A DNA stretch of 64,000 bases, taken from positions 1-64,000 of the forward strand of contig NZ_JARXVH010000003.1 in the NCBI RefSeq assembly GCF_029892565.1. The letters are read 5' to 3'. The notes beneath the pieces were generated by a model. The model saw only the letters and a list, made by a program, of their open reading frames with translations. It ran no database searches and was not told where the DNA came from. The first letter of the stretch is position 1, and each line of letters begins with the position of its first letter. The translations under genes and the position numbers were made by a program. This DNA is from Streptomyces pseudovenezuelae (GTDB taxonomy: Bacteria > Actinomycetota > Actinomycetes > Streptomycetales > Streptomycetaceae). Positions 18,626-28,291 of this stretch are shown piece after piece.

Positions 18626-18850
18626 GGCGGCCCACGACGGCCCCTTCCGGCACCTTGAGCACTTTTAATCCGTACGGGTGAAACGATCCCTCAATCGGGT
18701 ACAGGAACCCCGAATTCCGTGGCCTGTTCCTGACAGGAGGTGGCCGGATCTCGGGGGCGCGCACCGCGCGCCGGCCCGCCCGGACCGGTCGGCGGCCGGG
18801 CTGTCGGGTTGTCGGGCCCGGCGTCCGACGGCGATGTCAGTGGCCTCGAC

Positions 18851-18856
18851 TACGGT
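18851..18856 (+). promoter_or_regulatory. -10 box for radA
   Basis: TACGGT seven bases before ATG 18864, no ribosome-binding site between them; leaderless start expected. Confidence 0.45.
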
Positions 18857-18863
18857 TCCGTTC

Positions 18864-20273
18864 ATGGCTGCCCGTACGAAGACCACCAAGGACCGTCCGT
18901 CCTACCGCTGCACCGAGTGCGGCTGGCAGACGGCCAAGTGGCTCGGTCGCTGCTCCGAGTGCCAGGCGTGGGGGACGGTCGAGGAGTACGGCGCGCCCGC
19001 CGTCCGCACGACGGCACCGGGCCGCGTCACCACCTCCGCGGTGCCCATCGGCCAGGTCGACGGCCGCCAGGCCACCGCCCGCTCGACCGGCGTGCCCGAG
19101 CTGGACCGGGTGCTCGGCGGCGGCCTGGTCCCCGGCGCGGTCGTCCTCGTCGCGGGCGAACCCGGCGTAGGAAAGTCGACCCTCCTGCTCGACGTGGCGG
19201 CCAAGGCGGCGAGCGACGAGCACCGCACCCTCTATGTCACCGGCGAGGAGTCGGCGAGCCAGGTCCGGCTGCGCGCCGACCGGATCAAGGCGATCGACGA
19301 CCACCTGTATCTCGCCGCCGAGACCGATCTGGCCACGATCCTCGGCCACTTGGACGCGGTGAAGCCCTCGCTCCTGATCCTCGACTCGGTGCAGACGGTG
19401 GCCTCCCCGGAGATCGACGGCGCCCCCGGCGGCATGGCCCAGGTCCGCGAGGTGGCCGGCGCCCTGATCCGCGCCTCCAAGGAGCGCGGCATGTCCACCC
19501 TCCTCGTGGGACACGTCACCAAGGACGGCGCGATCGCCGGCCCCCGCCTCCTGGAACACCTCGTGGACGTGGTCCTCTCCTTCGAAGGCGACCGCCACGC
19601 GCGCCTCCGCCTCGTACGGGGCGTCAAGAACCGCTACGGCACGACGGACGAGGTCGGCTGCTTCGAGCTGCACGACGAGGGCATCACGGGCCTGGCCGAC
19701 CCGAGCGGCCTGTTCCTGACCCGCCGCGCGGAGCCGGTCCCCGGCACCTGTCTGACCGTCACCCTGGAGGGCCGCCGCCCCCTGGTGGCCGAAGTCCAAG
19801 CACTCACGGTCGACTCGCAGATCCCCTCCCCCAGGCGCACCACCTCGGGCCTGGAGACCTCCCGCGTCTCGATGATGCTCGCGGTTCTGGAGCAGCGCGG
19901 CCGGATCAGCGCCCTGGGCAAGCGGGACATCTACTCCGCGACGGTCGGCGGAGTAAAACTCTCGGAACCGGCCGCAGACCTGGCGATCGCCCTCGCCCTG
20001 GCCTCCGCCGCGAGCGACACCCCGCTCCCCAAGAACCTGGTCGCGATCGGCGAAGTGGGCCTCGCGGGCGAGGTCAGACGGGTCACGGGCGTCCAGCGCA
20101 GGCTCTCCGAAGCACACCGTCTGGGCTTCACCCACGCCCTCGTGCCGGGCGACCCGGGCAAGATCCCGAACGGCATGAAGGTGCTGGAAGTCGCGGACAT
20201 AGGGGACGCTCTGAGGGTCCTTCCGAGCTCCCGTAGGAGAGAGGCCCCACGGGACGCGGAGGACCGCCGGTAG
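18864..20273 (+). CDS. radA: DNA repair protein RadA
   Basis: Processes recombination intermediates with RecA. The 469-residue protein has the N-terminal zinc finger (Cys 16, 19, 30, 33), a RecA-like ATPase with Walker A GEPGVGKST (98-106), the RadA-specific KNRYG motif near 260 and a C-terminal Lon-like P domain (residues about 330-450). Full family length. The ATG at 18864 is chosen over upstream in-frame starts because the zinc-finger region follows at the usual distance and a TANNNT box precedes it. disA follows on the same strand, 81 bp on, as in many actinobacteria and in Bacillus. Confidence 0.95.
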   Translation: MAARTKTTKDRPSYRCTECGWQTAKWLGRCSECQAWGTVEEYGAPAVRTTAPGRVTTSAVPIGQVDGRQATARSTGVPELDRVLGGGLVPGAVVLVAGEPGVGKSTLLLDVAAKAASDEHRTLYVTGEESASQVRLRADRIKAIDDHLYLAAETDLATILGHLDAVKPSLLILDSVQTVASPEIDGAPGGMAQVREVAGALIRASKERGMSTLLVGHVTKDGAIAGPRLLEHLVDVVLSFEGDRHARLRLVRGVKNRYGTTDEVGCFELHDEGITGLADPSGLFLTRRAEPVPGTCLTVTLEGRRPLVAEVQALTVDSQIPSPRRTTSGLETSRVSMMLAVLEQRGRISALGKRDIYSATVGGVKLSEPAADLAIALALASAASDTPLPKNLVAIGEVGLAGEVRRVTGVQRRLSEAHRLGFTHALVPGDPGKIPNGMKVLEVADIGDALRVLPSSRRREAPRDAEDRR

Positions 20274-20354
20274 ACTTTGCCCTGGTCTCGCCCGTCCGTA
20301 CGAACGTGAAGTGCGAACGGGGGTGTCCCAGCAACCTGCGACCGGAGGAGTGCA

Positions 20355-21479
20355 GTGGCAGCCAACGACCGGGCAGCAGCTCCCGGAAAGTCCGGTGGGA
20401 GTTCCGGTGCCGATGGCCTGATGCGCGCCTCCCTGAGCGCCGTGGCACCAGGCACGCCGATGCGTGACGGCCTGGAGCGGGTGCTCCGCGGCAACACCGG
20501 TGGTCTCATCGTGCTGGGCTTCGACAAGACGGTGGAGTCGATGTGCTCGGGCGGTTTCGTCCTGGACGTCGAGTTCACGGCCACCCGTCTGCGCGAGCTG
20601 TGCAAGCTCGACGGCGGCATCGCGATCTCCTCGGACCTGTCGAAGATCCTGCGCGCGGGCGTGCAGTTCGTCCCCGACGCGACGATCCCGACCGAGGAGA
20701 CAGGCACCCGGCACCGCACGGCGGACCGCGTCTCCAAACAGGTCGGATTCCCCGTGGTCTCCGTCTCCCAGTCCATGCGCCTGATCGCCCTCTACGTCGA
20801 CGGCCAGCGCCGCGTCCTGGAGGACTCCGCGGCGATCCTCTCCCGGGCCAACCAGGCCCTGGCGACCCTGGAGCGCTACAAGCTCCGCCTCGACGAGGTC
20901 GCGGGCACGCTCTCCGCGCTGGAGATCGAGGACCTGGTGACGGTCCGCGACGTCTCCGCCGTCGCCCAGCGCCTGGAAATGGTCCGCCGCATCGCCACCG
21001 AGATCGCCGAGTACGTGGTCGAACTCGGCACCGACGGCCGCCTGCTGGCCCTCCAGCTGGACGAACTGATCGCAGGCGTGGAGCCCGAGCGCGAGCTGGT
21101 GGTCCGCGACTACGTCCCCGAACCCACCGCCAAGCGCTCCCGCACGGTGGACGAGGCCCTCTCAGAACTGGACGCCCTCGCCCACGCGGAACTGCTGGAA
21201 CTGCCCACAGTGGCCCGGGCGTTGGGCTACACAGGCTCCCCCGAGACCCTCGACTCGGCGGTCTCCCCCCGGGGCTTCCGCCTCCTGGCCAAGGTCCCGA
21301 GACTCCCCGGCGCCATCATCGACCGCCTGGTGGAACACTTCGGCGGCCTGCAGAAACTCCTGGCGGCAAGCGTCGACGACCTCCAAACGGTCGACGGCGT
21401 AGGCGAGGCCCGAGCCCGCAGCGTCCGAGAGGGCCTCTCCCGCCTGGCGGAATCCTCAATCCTGGAACGCTACGTCTGA
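20355..21479 (+). CDS. disA: DNA-integrity scanning diadenylate cyclase DisA
   Basis: Makes cyclic di-AMP from two ATP while scanning DNA for branched structures. The 374-residue protein has the N-terminal DAC domain (about 25-165) with RHR at 119-121, a linker helix bundle and a C-terminal helix-hairpin-helix region (about 310-374, [15 protein letters not shown]). The usual DGA of the active site reads DGG here (86-88). GTG 20355 has a perfect GGAGGAG upstream. A TAGACT box at 20271 overlaps the radA stop and could give disA its own promoter. In Streptomyces c-di-AMP affects cell-wall hydrolases, development and potassium/osmotic balance. Confidence 0.95.
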   Translation: MAANDRAAAPGKSGGSSGADGLMRASLSAVAPGTPMRDGLERVLRGNTGGLIVLGFDKTVESMCSGGFVLDVEFTATRLRELCKLDGGIAISSDLSKILRAGVQFVPDATIPTEETGTRHRTADRVSKQVGFPVVSVSQSMRLIALYVDGQRRVLEDSAAILSRANQALATLERYKLRLDEVAGTLSALEIEDLVTVRDVSAVAQRLEMVRRIATEIAEYVVELGTDGRLLALQLDELIAGVEPERELVVRDYVPEPTAKRSRTVDEALSELDALAHAELLELPTVARALGYTGSPETLDSAVSPRGFRLLAKVPRLPGAIIDRLVEHFGGLQKLLAASVDDLQTVDGVGEARARSVREGLSRLAESSILERYV

Positions 21480-21528
21480 CGGCCCCCGCAGGCCCCCACC
21501 CACCGTCAGCCGCCGTCGAGGACGAACG

Positions 21529-22356
21529 TCAGTCGTTGTCGAGCACGAACGAGGTCTGCAGCTTGGCGTACCCCGCCGCCTGAACCTCCACCAGGTAGGT
21601 CCCGGCCCCCGCGGACCCGGCCGGAGGCGTGGCGCACTCAGGCGCGCTCGGCTTGCGATCCCACTTCACCGTGTAGGTAACGCTGCTCCCGGCCGGCACC
21701 CGGTACATCAAACTCCCCGCGGTCCTGGGGCAGTCGGCGGACGACCAATAGGCGCTCCCACCCTTGAGAATGGTCACCACCGCCCTCTTGGGCCCGAGAT
21801 CGACCTTGCAGTCACTGTCGGCAGAGCTCTTCGCGGTGAGCAGCAAAGAGGGCGTGTCATCGGGCCCGTAGTTGTTGTGAAGGCTCCGCAGACTCAAAGT
21901 CACGTTACTGGCAGTGCAGTTGGGCAAGGTGGAGTCGACGGGCACGGTGTCCCCCGTACCGACACCCCCACCCCCGGCCCCGTTCGACCCGGAAGAGCCC
22001 CCCGCCCCACCAGCCGCACCCGAACCAGCGCCGGAATCACCACCGTTGGCACCCCCACCGGAGCCGGCCCCAGGGCTGCCCCCGGAACTCCCCCCGGAGC
22101 CCCCACCGCTCGACTCATCGCGCCCGCCCGGGGCTTGACTGATCGCGGGCCCAGAACCGGACGGCCCCGCGGTGATCGTGGGCGCGGGACTCTTCCCGTT
22201 GGCCCCGTCGTCGTCCTTCTTCCCACCCCCGCCGCCGGAGGTCACGATCCACGTGACCAGCAACGCCAACAGGGCGAGCACAGACAGCAGTACGGCCCTC
22301 CGACGCCAGTAGATGGTGGAGGGAAGCGGCCCGACCGGATTGCGCAGAGATCCCAC
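21529..22356 (-). CDS. Membrane-anchored secreted protein with Gly/Ser linker
   Basis: Unrecognised 275-residue protein. A short cytoplasmic start (VGSLRNPVGPLPSTIYWRRR) leads into a membrane helix (about 22-42), then a Gly/Ser/Ala-rich linker of about 80 residues and a C-terminal domain of about 130 residues with four cysteines spaced for disulfides (NCTASN, SDCKVD, DCPRTA, PECATP). The fold is probably extracellular and beta-rich. GTG 22356 is chosen because TACAGT lies seven bases upstream, with no ribosome-binding site. It is convergent with disA, 49 bp between stops. Confidence 0.78.
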   Translation of the reverse strand: MGSLRNPVGPLPSTIYWRRRAVLLSVLALLALLVTWIVTSGGGGGKKDDDGANGKSPAPTITAGPSGSGPAISQAPGGRDESSGGGSGGSSGGSPGAGSGGGANGGDSGAGSGAAGGAGGSSGSNGAGGGGVGTGDTVPVDSTLPNCTASNVTLSLRSLHNNYGPDDTPSLLLTAKSSADSDCKVDLGPKRAVVTILKGGSAYWSSADCPRTAGSLMYRVPAGSSVTYTVKWDRKPSAPECATPPAGSAGAGTYLVEVQAAGYAKLQTSFVLDND

Positions 22357-22363
22357 GGCGCAA

Positions 22364-22369
22364 ACTGTA
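22364..22369 (-). promoter_or_regulatory. -10 box for a leaderless start
   Basis: Minus-strand TACAGT seven bases before GTG 22356; no ribosome-binding site. Confidence 0.45.
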
Positions 22370-22549
22370 CGAGAGATCGGAAGGTTCCCTAGCCCCACCC
22401 GCCGCCAGTACCTCAACTTTTCCGGATCATCATCCCGGAGGGACCCGCACGCGAGGCCGCCGACGCACCGCCACGGCCCCGACCCACCCACCGGCACACA
22501 GCGCAACGGCGGCCCAACGCGCGCACACCATGGCAGGATCGGAAGCGCC

Positions 22550-23494
22550 ATGACTGCGCCCACGAAACCCCCACACAACGGCCCCGCCAACTCCCCCTCC
22601 GTCTCCCCCCTCGGAGAGACCGCCGGCGACCTCCACGCCCCCGTGATCGACTGGTTCGAAGAGCACGCCCGAGACCTCCCGTGGCGCCGCCCCGAAGCCG
22701 GCCCCTGGGGCGTGATGGTCAGCGAGTTCATGCTCCAGCAGACGCCCGTCAACCGCGTCCTGCCCGTCTACGAACAGTGGCTGGCCCGCTGGCCCCGCCC
22801 CGCAGACCTGGCCGCCGACGCCCCCGGCGAAGCGGTCCGCGCCTGGGGCCGCCTCGGCTATCCCCGCCGCGCCCTACGCCTGCACGGCGCCGCGGTCGCG
22901 ATAACGGAACGGCACGACGGCGACGTACCGACGGACCACGCCCAGCTCCTCGCCCTGCCCGGCATCGGCGAGTACACGGCCGCGGCGGTCGCGTCCTTCG
23001 CCTACGGCCAGCGGCACGCGGTGCTGGACACCAACGTGCGCAGGGTCTTCGCGCGCGCGGTCACCGGCGTCCAGTACCCGCCCAACGCCACCACGGCGGC
23101 CGAACGCAGGCTGGCCCGCGCCCTGTTGCCGGACGACGAACACACGGCCTCGCGCTGGGCGGCGGCGTCCATGGAACTGGGCGCGCTGATCTGCACCGCG
23201 AAGAACGAGACCTGCCAGCGCTGCCCGATCGCCGCCCAGTGCGCGTGGCGGCTCGCGGGCAAGCCCGACCACGAGGGCCCACCGCGCCGCGGACAGACGT
23301 ACGCGGGCACGGACCGCCAGGTACGCGGCCGACTGCTGGCCGTCCTGCGCGAGGCGCACGCGCCCGTGCCGCAGTCGGCACTGGACCGGATGTGGCACGA
23401 GCCGGTACAGCGAGCGAGGGCACTCGACGGCCTGGTCGCGGACGGTCTGGTGGAGCCCCTCCCAGGTGGTCTGTACCGACTCCCGTTGGCGTAA
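22550..23494 (+). CDS. mutY: A/G-specific adenine glycosylase
   Basis: Base-excision repair: removes adenine mispaired with 8-oxoguanine. The 314-residue protein shows the catalytic start VSEFMLQQTPVNRVLP, the helix-hairpin-helix LLALPGIGEYTAAAV with the following Asp in VLDTNVRRVFAR, and the Fe-S cluster ligands C-x6-C-x2-C-x5-C in CTAKNETCQRCPIAAQC. The C-terminal MutT-like domain is short, as in other actinobacterial MutY. ATG 22550 follows GGAT/GGAAG. The location next to radA and disA forms a repair-rich neighbourhood. Confidence 0.94.
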   Translation: MTAPTKPPHNGPANSPSVSPLGETAGDLHAPVIDWFEEHARDLPWRRPEAGPWGVMVSEFMLQQTPVNRVLPVYEQWLARWPRPADLAADAPGEAVRAWGRLGYPRRALRLHGAAVAITERHDGDVPTDHAQLLALPGIGEYTAAAVASFAYGQRHAVLDTNVRRVFARAVTGVQYPPNATTAAERRLARALLPDDEHTASRWAAASMELGALICTAKNETCQRCPIAAQCAWRLAGKPDHEGPPRRGQTYAGTDRQVRGRLLAVLREAHAPVPQSALDRMWHEPVQRARALDGLVADGLVEPLPGGLYRLPLA

Positions 23495-23752
23495 CGACGA
23501 CCGCAACAGCGGACGTAACTCCCCGCCCCACCACCAAATCCCCTCACAACGGCACCAACAACCCCACCCGCTTACCCCACCCCTACGGCTGTTACACAAC
23601 CGACGGACAGCCGATTGCTAGCCGCGCGCTGCTTCGGACAGGCCCGTGACAACCCCTCCGTAGCTTCATCTACGTACCCGGCAGGCCCGGGGCGACTACG
23701 GACGAACCGCCGGCGAACGTCGGCGGAAACGGGGATCGGAAGGCGGTTCGAC

Positions 23753-24292
23753 ATGGCGCAGGGCGAGGTGCTCGAGTTCGAGGAGTACGTCCGCACCCGG
23801 CAGGACGCGCTGCTGCGCAGTGCCCGCCGGCTGGTCCCGGACCCGGTGGACGCCCAGGACCTGCTCCAGACGGCGCTGGTACGGACGTACGGCCGCTGGG
23901 AGACCATCGAGGACAAGCGGCTCGCGGACGCCTACCTGCGCCGGGTCATGATCAACACGCGTACCGAGTGGTGGCGGGCCCGCAAGCTCGAAGAGGTGCC
24001 CACCGAGCAGCTGCCGGACGCGAGCGTCGACGACTCCACCGAGCAGCACGCGGACCGCGCCCTCCTCATGGACATCATGAAAGTTCTCGCACCGAAGCAG
24101 CGCAGTGTGGTCGTCCTGCGACACTGGGAGCAGATGTCCACGGAGGAGACGGCCGCCGCCCTCGGTATGTCGGCGGGAACGGTCAAGAGCACGCTGCACC
24201 GGGCGCTCGCAAGGCTCCGAGAGGAGCTGGAGAGCCGCGATCTGGACGCACGCGCGCTGGAGCGTGAGGAGCGGGAGCGGTGCGCGGTCTGA
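23753..24292 (+). CDS. sigE: ECF sigma factor SigE (cell-envelope stress)
   Basis: Directs RNA polymerase to envelope-stress genes. The 179-residue protein has region 2 (LLRSARRLVPDPVDAQDLLQ...), and region 4 (VLAPKQRSVVVLRHWEQMSTEETAAALGMSAGTVKSTLHRAL) with no anti-sigma gene beside it. In S. coelicolor sigE is switched on at transcription by the CseB/CseC system, not by an anti-sigma factor, and the same gene order is present here. The next gene overlaps its end by 13 bp. Most S. coelicolor sigE transcripts end just after sigE; a GGGCC-GAC-GGCCC hairpin at 24312-24324 could do this here. Confidence 0.93.
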   Translation: MAQGEVLEFEEYVRTRQDALLRSARRLVPDPVDAQDLLQTALVRTYGRWETIEDKRLADAYLRRVMINTRTEWWRARKLEEVPTEQLPDASVDDSTEQHADRALLMDIMKVLAPKQRSVVVLRHWEQMSTEETAAALGMSAGTVKSTLHRALARLREELESRDLDARALEREERERCAV

Positions 24293-24960
24293 CCGGCGCG
24301 GGGCCCAGTCCGGGCCGACGGCCCACACCGGGCCGAGGGACTTTGCAGGCGGCGTTCACGGCGGTGGTCGTGCTCGCCGCCCTCGCCCTTTTCGTCTCCG
24401 CCTGCGCGACCGGCGGCACCGGCGCCCGTGACGAGGGCCCGGCGCACGAGGGCGCCTCGGACTCCGTGGCAGGCGCGGCGGTCTCCCCGTCCCCCAGCCC
24501 GTCCTCGACGAGCGCGCGCGTGGACGCGGTCAAGCTGGTCCAGGACGACCCCGCGGTCGCGACGGAGGTCAAGCGCGAGCTGAAGCCGTGCGTGGCCGAC
24601 GAGTACCCGGTCGACGTGTCGTACGGCGACCTCACCGGCGGCCGCGCGGACGACGTCGTGGTGAACGTACTGACCTGCGGCGACGCGGTCGGGATCGGCT
24701 CGTACGTCTATCGCGAGGTGAGCGGACGGTACGAGAATGTGTTCAAGGTCGAGGAGCCTCCGGTCTACGCGGAGATCGACCGCGGCGACCTGGTGGTGAC
24801 CAAGCAGGTGTACGAGAAGGGCGATCCGGTGTCGAGTCCGTCCGGCGAGAACGTGATCACGTACCGCTGGGGCTCGGGCCGCTTCACCGAGGAGTTCCGC
24901 ACGCGCAACGACTACAGCAACGCGGTCGGAGGCGACGCGTCGCCGTCACCGGCACCGTGA
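24280..24960 (+). CDS. cseA: Lipoprotein CseA, negative regulator of the SigE circuit
   Basis: A 226-residue secreted lipoprotein. The signal segment (about 25-45) ends in the lipobox VSAC, followed by a Ser/Pro linker and a domain of about 150 residues with two cysteines (LKPCVAD, VLTCGDA). In S. coelicolor CseA sits on the outer face of the membrane and dampens CseB/CseC signalling. GTG 24280 lies inside the end of sigE, giving a 13-bp overlap. Identity rests on position and the lipobox more than on motifs. Confidence 0.88.
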   Translation: MRGLTGAGPSPGRRPTPGRGTLQAAFTAVVVLAALALFVSACATGGTGARDEGPAHEGASDSVAGAAVSPSPSPSSTSARVDAVKLVQDDPAVATEVKRELKPCVADEYPVDVSYGDLTGGRADDVVVNVLTCGDAVGIGSYVYREVSGRYENVFKVEEPPVYAEIDRGDLVVTKQVYEKGDPVSSPSGENVITYRWGSGRFTEEFRTRNDYSNAVGGDASPSPAP

Positions 24961-25070
24961 ACCGTTCGGGCTCCTCGAACCGATCAGTTGACGAAAGCGC
25001 ACGCCGACCACGTACTACCCGCGAAGACCACGTACTCCCCCACAGACGAAACGAGAGCTGAGAACGCAGG

Positions 25071-25775
25071 ATGGCAGACCAGACCCACGTCCTGTTCGTG
25101 GAGGACGACGACGTCATCCGTGAGGCCACCCAGCTCGCCCTGGAGCGGGACGGCTTCGAGGTCACCGCGATGCCCGACGGGCTGTCGGGTCTTGAGGCGT
25201 TCCGGGCCAACCGCCCCGACATCGCGCTGCTGGACGTCATGGTGCCGGGCCTGGACGGCGTGAGCCTGTGCCGCCGGATCCGCGACGAGTCGACCGTGCC
25301 GGTGATCATGCTGTCGGCGCGGGCGGACTCGATCGACGTGGTGCTGGGCCTGGAGGCGGGCGCGGACGACTACGTGACCAAGCCGTTCGACGGTGCCGTG
25401 CTGGTCGCGCGGATCCGGGCGGTGCTGCGCAGGTTCGGACACGCGAGCGGCGGCGACAAGGCCGACGAGGCGCCGCCCGAGGTGGCCGGCGGGATGCTGA
25501 CCTTCGGCGAGCTGGAGATCGACACCGAGGGCATGGAGGTGCGCCGGGCCGGGCAACCGGTGGCGCTGACGCCGACCGAGATGCGGCTGCTGCTGGAGTT
25601 CTCCTCGGCGCCGGGCACGGTGCTCTCGCGCGACAAGCTGCTGGAGCGGGTGTGGGACTACGGCTGGGGCGGGGACACGCGCGTGGTCGACGTCCATGTG
25701 CAGCGGCTGCGTACGAAGATCGGCCAGGACCGGATCGAGACGGTCCGCGGCTTCGGCTACAAGTTGAAGGCCTGA
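25071..25775 (+). CDS. cseB: Response regulator CseB
   Basis: OmpR/PhoB-type DNA-binding regulator, 234 residues. Receiver domain 1-120 with acidic pocket Glu11/Asp12, phosphoacceptor Asp55 (IALLDVMVPG) and Lys104 (TKPF); winged-helix domain about 140-232 (LTPTEMRLLLEFSSAPGTVLSRDKLLERVW). In S. coelicolor phospho-CseB activates the sigE promoter. ATG 25071 follows AACGCAGG. It lies 110 bp after cseA and 17 bp before the kinase gene. Confidence 0.93.
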   Translation: MADQTHVLFVEDDDVIREATQLALERDGFEVTAMPDGLSGLEAFRANRPDIALLDVMVPGLDGVSLCRRIRDESTVPVIMLSARADSIDVVLGLEAGADDYVTKPFDGAVLVARIRAVLRRFGHASGGDKADEAPPEVAGGMLTFGELEIDTEGMEVRRAGQPVALTPTEMRLLLEFSSAPGTVLSRDKLLERVWDYGWGGDTRVVDVHVQRLRTKIGQDRIETVRGFGYKLKA

Positions 25776-25792
25776 GCGGGGACGTCAGGGAC

Positions 25793-27142
25793 ATGCGGGG
25801 GATCTTCGGGAACCCAGGGACGGGCGACGACACGGGCGCCGTCACGGGCATTCGTACGGGGCTGCGCTGGAAACTCAGCGCGGCCATCGCGCTGGTCGGC
25901 GCGCTGGTGGCGATCGCGCTGAGCCTGGTCGTGCACAACGCGGCCCGGGTGTCGATGCTGGACAACGCGCGCGACCTCGCCGCCGAGCGGGTGCGGATCG
26001 CGCAGCGCAGCTACGAGCTGTCCAACCGGCTGAACTTCCCCAACGTCCGCATCGACGACCCGGATCTGCCGTCGGCGCTGCGGGAGAAGGTCGCGGAGGG
26101 CCGGCGGGCGACCTATGTGACGGACCTGGCGAACGGCGTCCCGGACATCTGGGCCGCGGTGCCGGTCAACGACGGGCATGTGCTGTCCCTGCACACCGGA
26201 TTCACCGACCGCAGCACCGACATCCTCAAGGACCTCGACCAGGCCCTCGTCATCGGCTCCATCGCGGCGGTCCTCGGCGGCAGCGCCCTCGGCGTGCTGA
26301 TCGGGGGGCAGTTGTCGCGCCGGCTGCGCAAGGCGGCCGCCGCGGCGAACCAGGTGGCCAGGGGCGAGACGGACGTACGGGTGCGGAACGCCATCGGCGG
26401 GGTGGTGCGGGACGAGACCGACGACCTCGCGCGCGCGGTGGACGCCATGGCGGACACGCTCCAGCAGCGGCTGGAGGCGGAGCGCCGGGTGACGGCGGAC
26501 ATCGCGCACGAGTTGCGTACGCCGGTGACGGGACTGCTCACGGCGGCGGAACTGCTGCCTCCGGGCCGCCCCACGGAGCTGGTCCTGGACCGCGCGAAGG
26601 CGATGCGCACGCTGGTCGAGGACGTCCTGGAGGTGGCCCGGTTGGACGGGGCCTCCGAGCGGGCCGAGTTGCAGGACATCGTGCTGGGCGAGTTCGTGGC
26701 CCGGCGGGTGGCGGCGAAGGACCGGGACATCGAGGTGCGGGTGGTGCACGAGTCGCTGGTCACCACCGATCCGCGCCGTCTGGAGCGCGTCCTGTTCAAC
26801 CTGCTGGCCAACGCCGCGCGGCACGGCAAGCCGCCCATCCAGGTCACCGTCGAGGGCCGCGTCATCCGCGTCCGCGACCACGGTCCCGGCTTCCCGGCGG
26901 ACCTCCTCGCCGACGGCCCCAGCCGCTTCCGCACCGGCAGCACGGACCGCGCGGGCCACGGCCACGGCCTCGGCCTGACCATTGCCGCCGGCCAAGCCCG
27001 CGTCATGGGCGCCCGCCTCACCTTCCGCAACATCCGCCCGGCCGGCGCCCCGGACCACGTCCCGTCGGAGGGCGCGGTGGCGGTGTTGTGGCTCCCGGAA
27101 CACGCACCGACGAACACGGGCAGCTATCCGATGCTGCCGTAG
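25793..27142 (+). CDS. cseC: Sensor histidine kinase CseC
   Basis: Membrane kinase of 449 residues partnering CseB. Membrane helices at about 28-48 and 150-172 flank an extracytoplasmic sensor loop of about 100 residues; HAMP about 173-225; DHp box TADIAHELRTPVTGL with His239; ATP-binding N box NLLANAARHG and G boxes DHGPGFP and GHGHGLGLTIA. It is thought to respond to cell-wall damage (lysozyme, vancomycin and similar) in S. coelicolor. ATG 25793 is used, 17 bp after cseB. Confidence 0.93.
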   Translation: MRGIFGNPGTGDDTGAVTGIRTGLRWKLSAAIALVGALVAIALSLVVHNAARVSMLDNARDLAAERVRIAQRSYELSNRLNFPNVRIDDPDLPSALREKVAEGRRATYVTDLANGVPDIWAAVPVNDGHVLSLHTGFTDRSTDILKDLDQALVIGSIAAVLGGSALGVLIGGQLSRRLRKAAAAANQVARGETDVRVRNAIGGVVRDETDDLARAVDAMADTLQQRLEAERRVTADIAHELRTPVTGLLTAAELLPPGRPTELVLDRAKAMRTLVEDVLEVARLDGASERAELQDIVLGEFVARRVAAKDRDIEVRVVHESLVTTDPRRLERVLFNLLANAARHGKPPIQVTVEGRVIRVRDHGPGFPADLLADGPSRFRTGSTDRAGHGHGLGLTIAAGQARVMGARLTFRNIRPAGAPDHVPSEGAVAVLWLPEHAPTNTGSYPMLP

Positions 27143-27427
27143 CCCTCCGGGGGTTCGGCGGGGAGGTTGGGAGGGGGGCCACCAGGCGACGCCGCCGACC
27201 CCTCCAGGGGCTGGACCCGACGGACGAACAGCCTTCGACAACCCTGCCCCTTCCACGGCCCGCGCCCCAGGACCGGACGCCTTCGACAGCCCTCACCCCG
27301 CCCGGACTCCGCAGGACCCTGCCCGTGCCACAGCGCACACCCCACGCCCTGCCCCGCGAGGCCGGACCGGGCAGGCGGACACCGTGCGACAGCGCTCGCC
27401 CCGCCCTCCCGCGGCTCCCCGCCCCCC

Positions 27428-28291
27428 TCACACCCCCGCCACCACCAACTCCTCCCCCCGCGAAGGCCGCACCCCGTCCGTCCGCCCCGCGAAGTACCGC
27501 TCGGCCAGCTCCTCCGCCGACACATGCCGGGCCGTCCGGAAGCCGGCCTCGCGGGCCAGGGCAAGAATCTGCGGCGGCCGGAAGAAGGTCTGGAAGGGCG
27601 TACCGGCGGCCCGCGCGCCCTCCATCGCGACCCTGAGCTGCGGCTGCTCCTCCGGCTCCACGTCCTCGATGGGCCGCAGGAAGGTCGAGACCAGGGTCGA
27701 TCCCGGGGCGAGGCCGGCGACGAGGCGGAAGGTCGTCTCGACGGCCTCCGGGGTGAGGTACATCGTGACGCCGGCGGAGGCCACCACCGCGGGCCGGTCG
27801 GGATCGAGCCCGGCCGCGAGCACCTGCCCCCACCAGTCGCCCTCGAAGTCCACCGGCACGAGCCGCAGCCCGTCCGGCACGCCGAGGCCGAGCGCCTCCA
27901 GCCGCCGCCGCTTGAAGGTCTGCGGTCCGGGCCGGTCGACCTCGAACACCCGCAGCCGGGCGGCGACTTCGGGCCGGCGCTGCGCGAACGTGTCCAGCCC
28001 CGCCCCGAGGACGACGTACTGGTCCACGCCCTCCCCCGCCCGCTCCACGACCAGGTCCTCGACGAACCGGGCCCGCGCCACGATCGACGCCCGCACCCGG
28101 CGGGTGGCCCGCTCGTCCATGTCGGGACGGTCCCGCCAGTCGTCGCCGGGATCCGCGAGGCGCAGTCCGATCTCGTCGTCCAGCACATGCGGCGGCGCGT
28201 CGGCGCGGACGTGCAGGGCCCGCCACAGGGCGGTCCGCTCAGCCGTGTGGTCGGCGCCCGCGCGTCCCTGCTCGGCGGAGTCGCTCAGCAC
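27428..28291 (-). CDS. Leucine carboxyl methyltransferase-like SAM methyltransferase
   Basis: A 287-residue protein of the LCMT/TIGR00027 group common in actinobacteria. Motifs: VRASIVARARFVEDLV near 65-80, YVVLGAGLDTFAQRR (SAM loop), VFEVDRPGPQTFKRRRL and GVTMYLTPEAVETTF. The substrate is unknown; relatives act in secondary metabolism. ATG 28291 overlaps the stop of the glyoxalase gene by 7 bp, so the genes are coupled. The 285 bp after its stop, up to cseC, hold no gene, only loosely repeated CTTCGACA-type words. Confidence 0.87.
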   Translation of the reverse strand: MLSDSAEQGRAGADHTAERTALWRALHVRADAPPHVLDDEIGLRLADPGDDWRDRPDMDERATRRVRASIVARARFVEDLVVERAGEGVDQYVVLGAGLDTFAQRRPEVAARLRVFEVDRPGPQTFKRRRLEALGLGVPDGLRLVPVDFEGDWWGQVLAAGLDPDRPAVVASAGVTMYLTPEAVETTFRLVAGLAPGSTLVSTFLRPIEDVEPEEQPQLRVAMEGARAAGTPFQTFFRPPQILALAREAGFRTARHVSAEELAERYFAGRTDGVRPSRGEELVVAGV

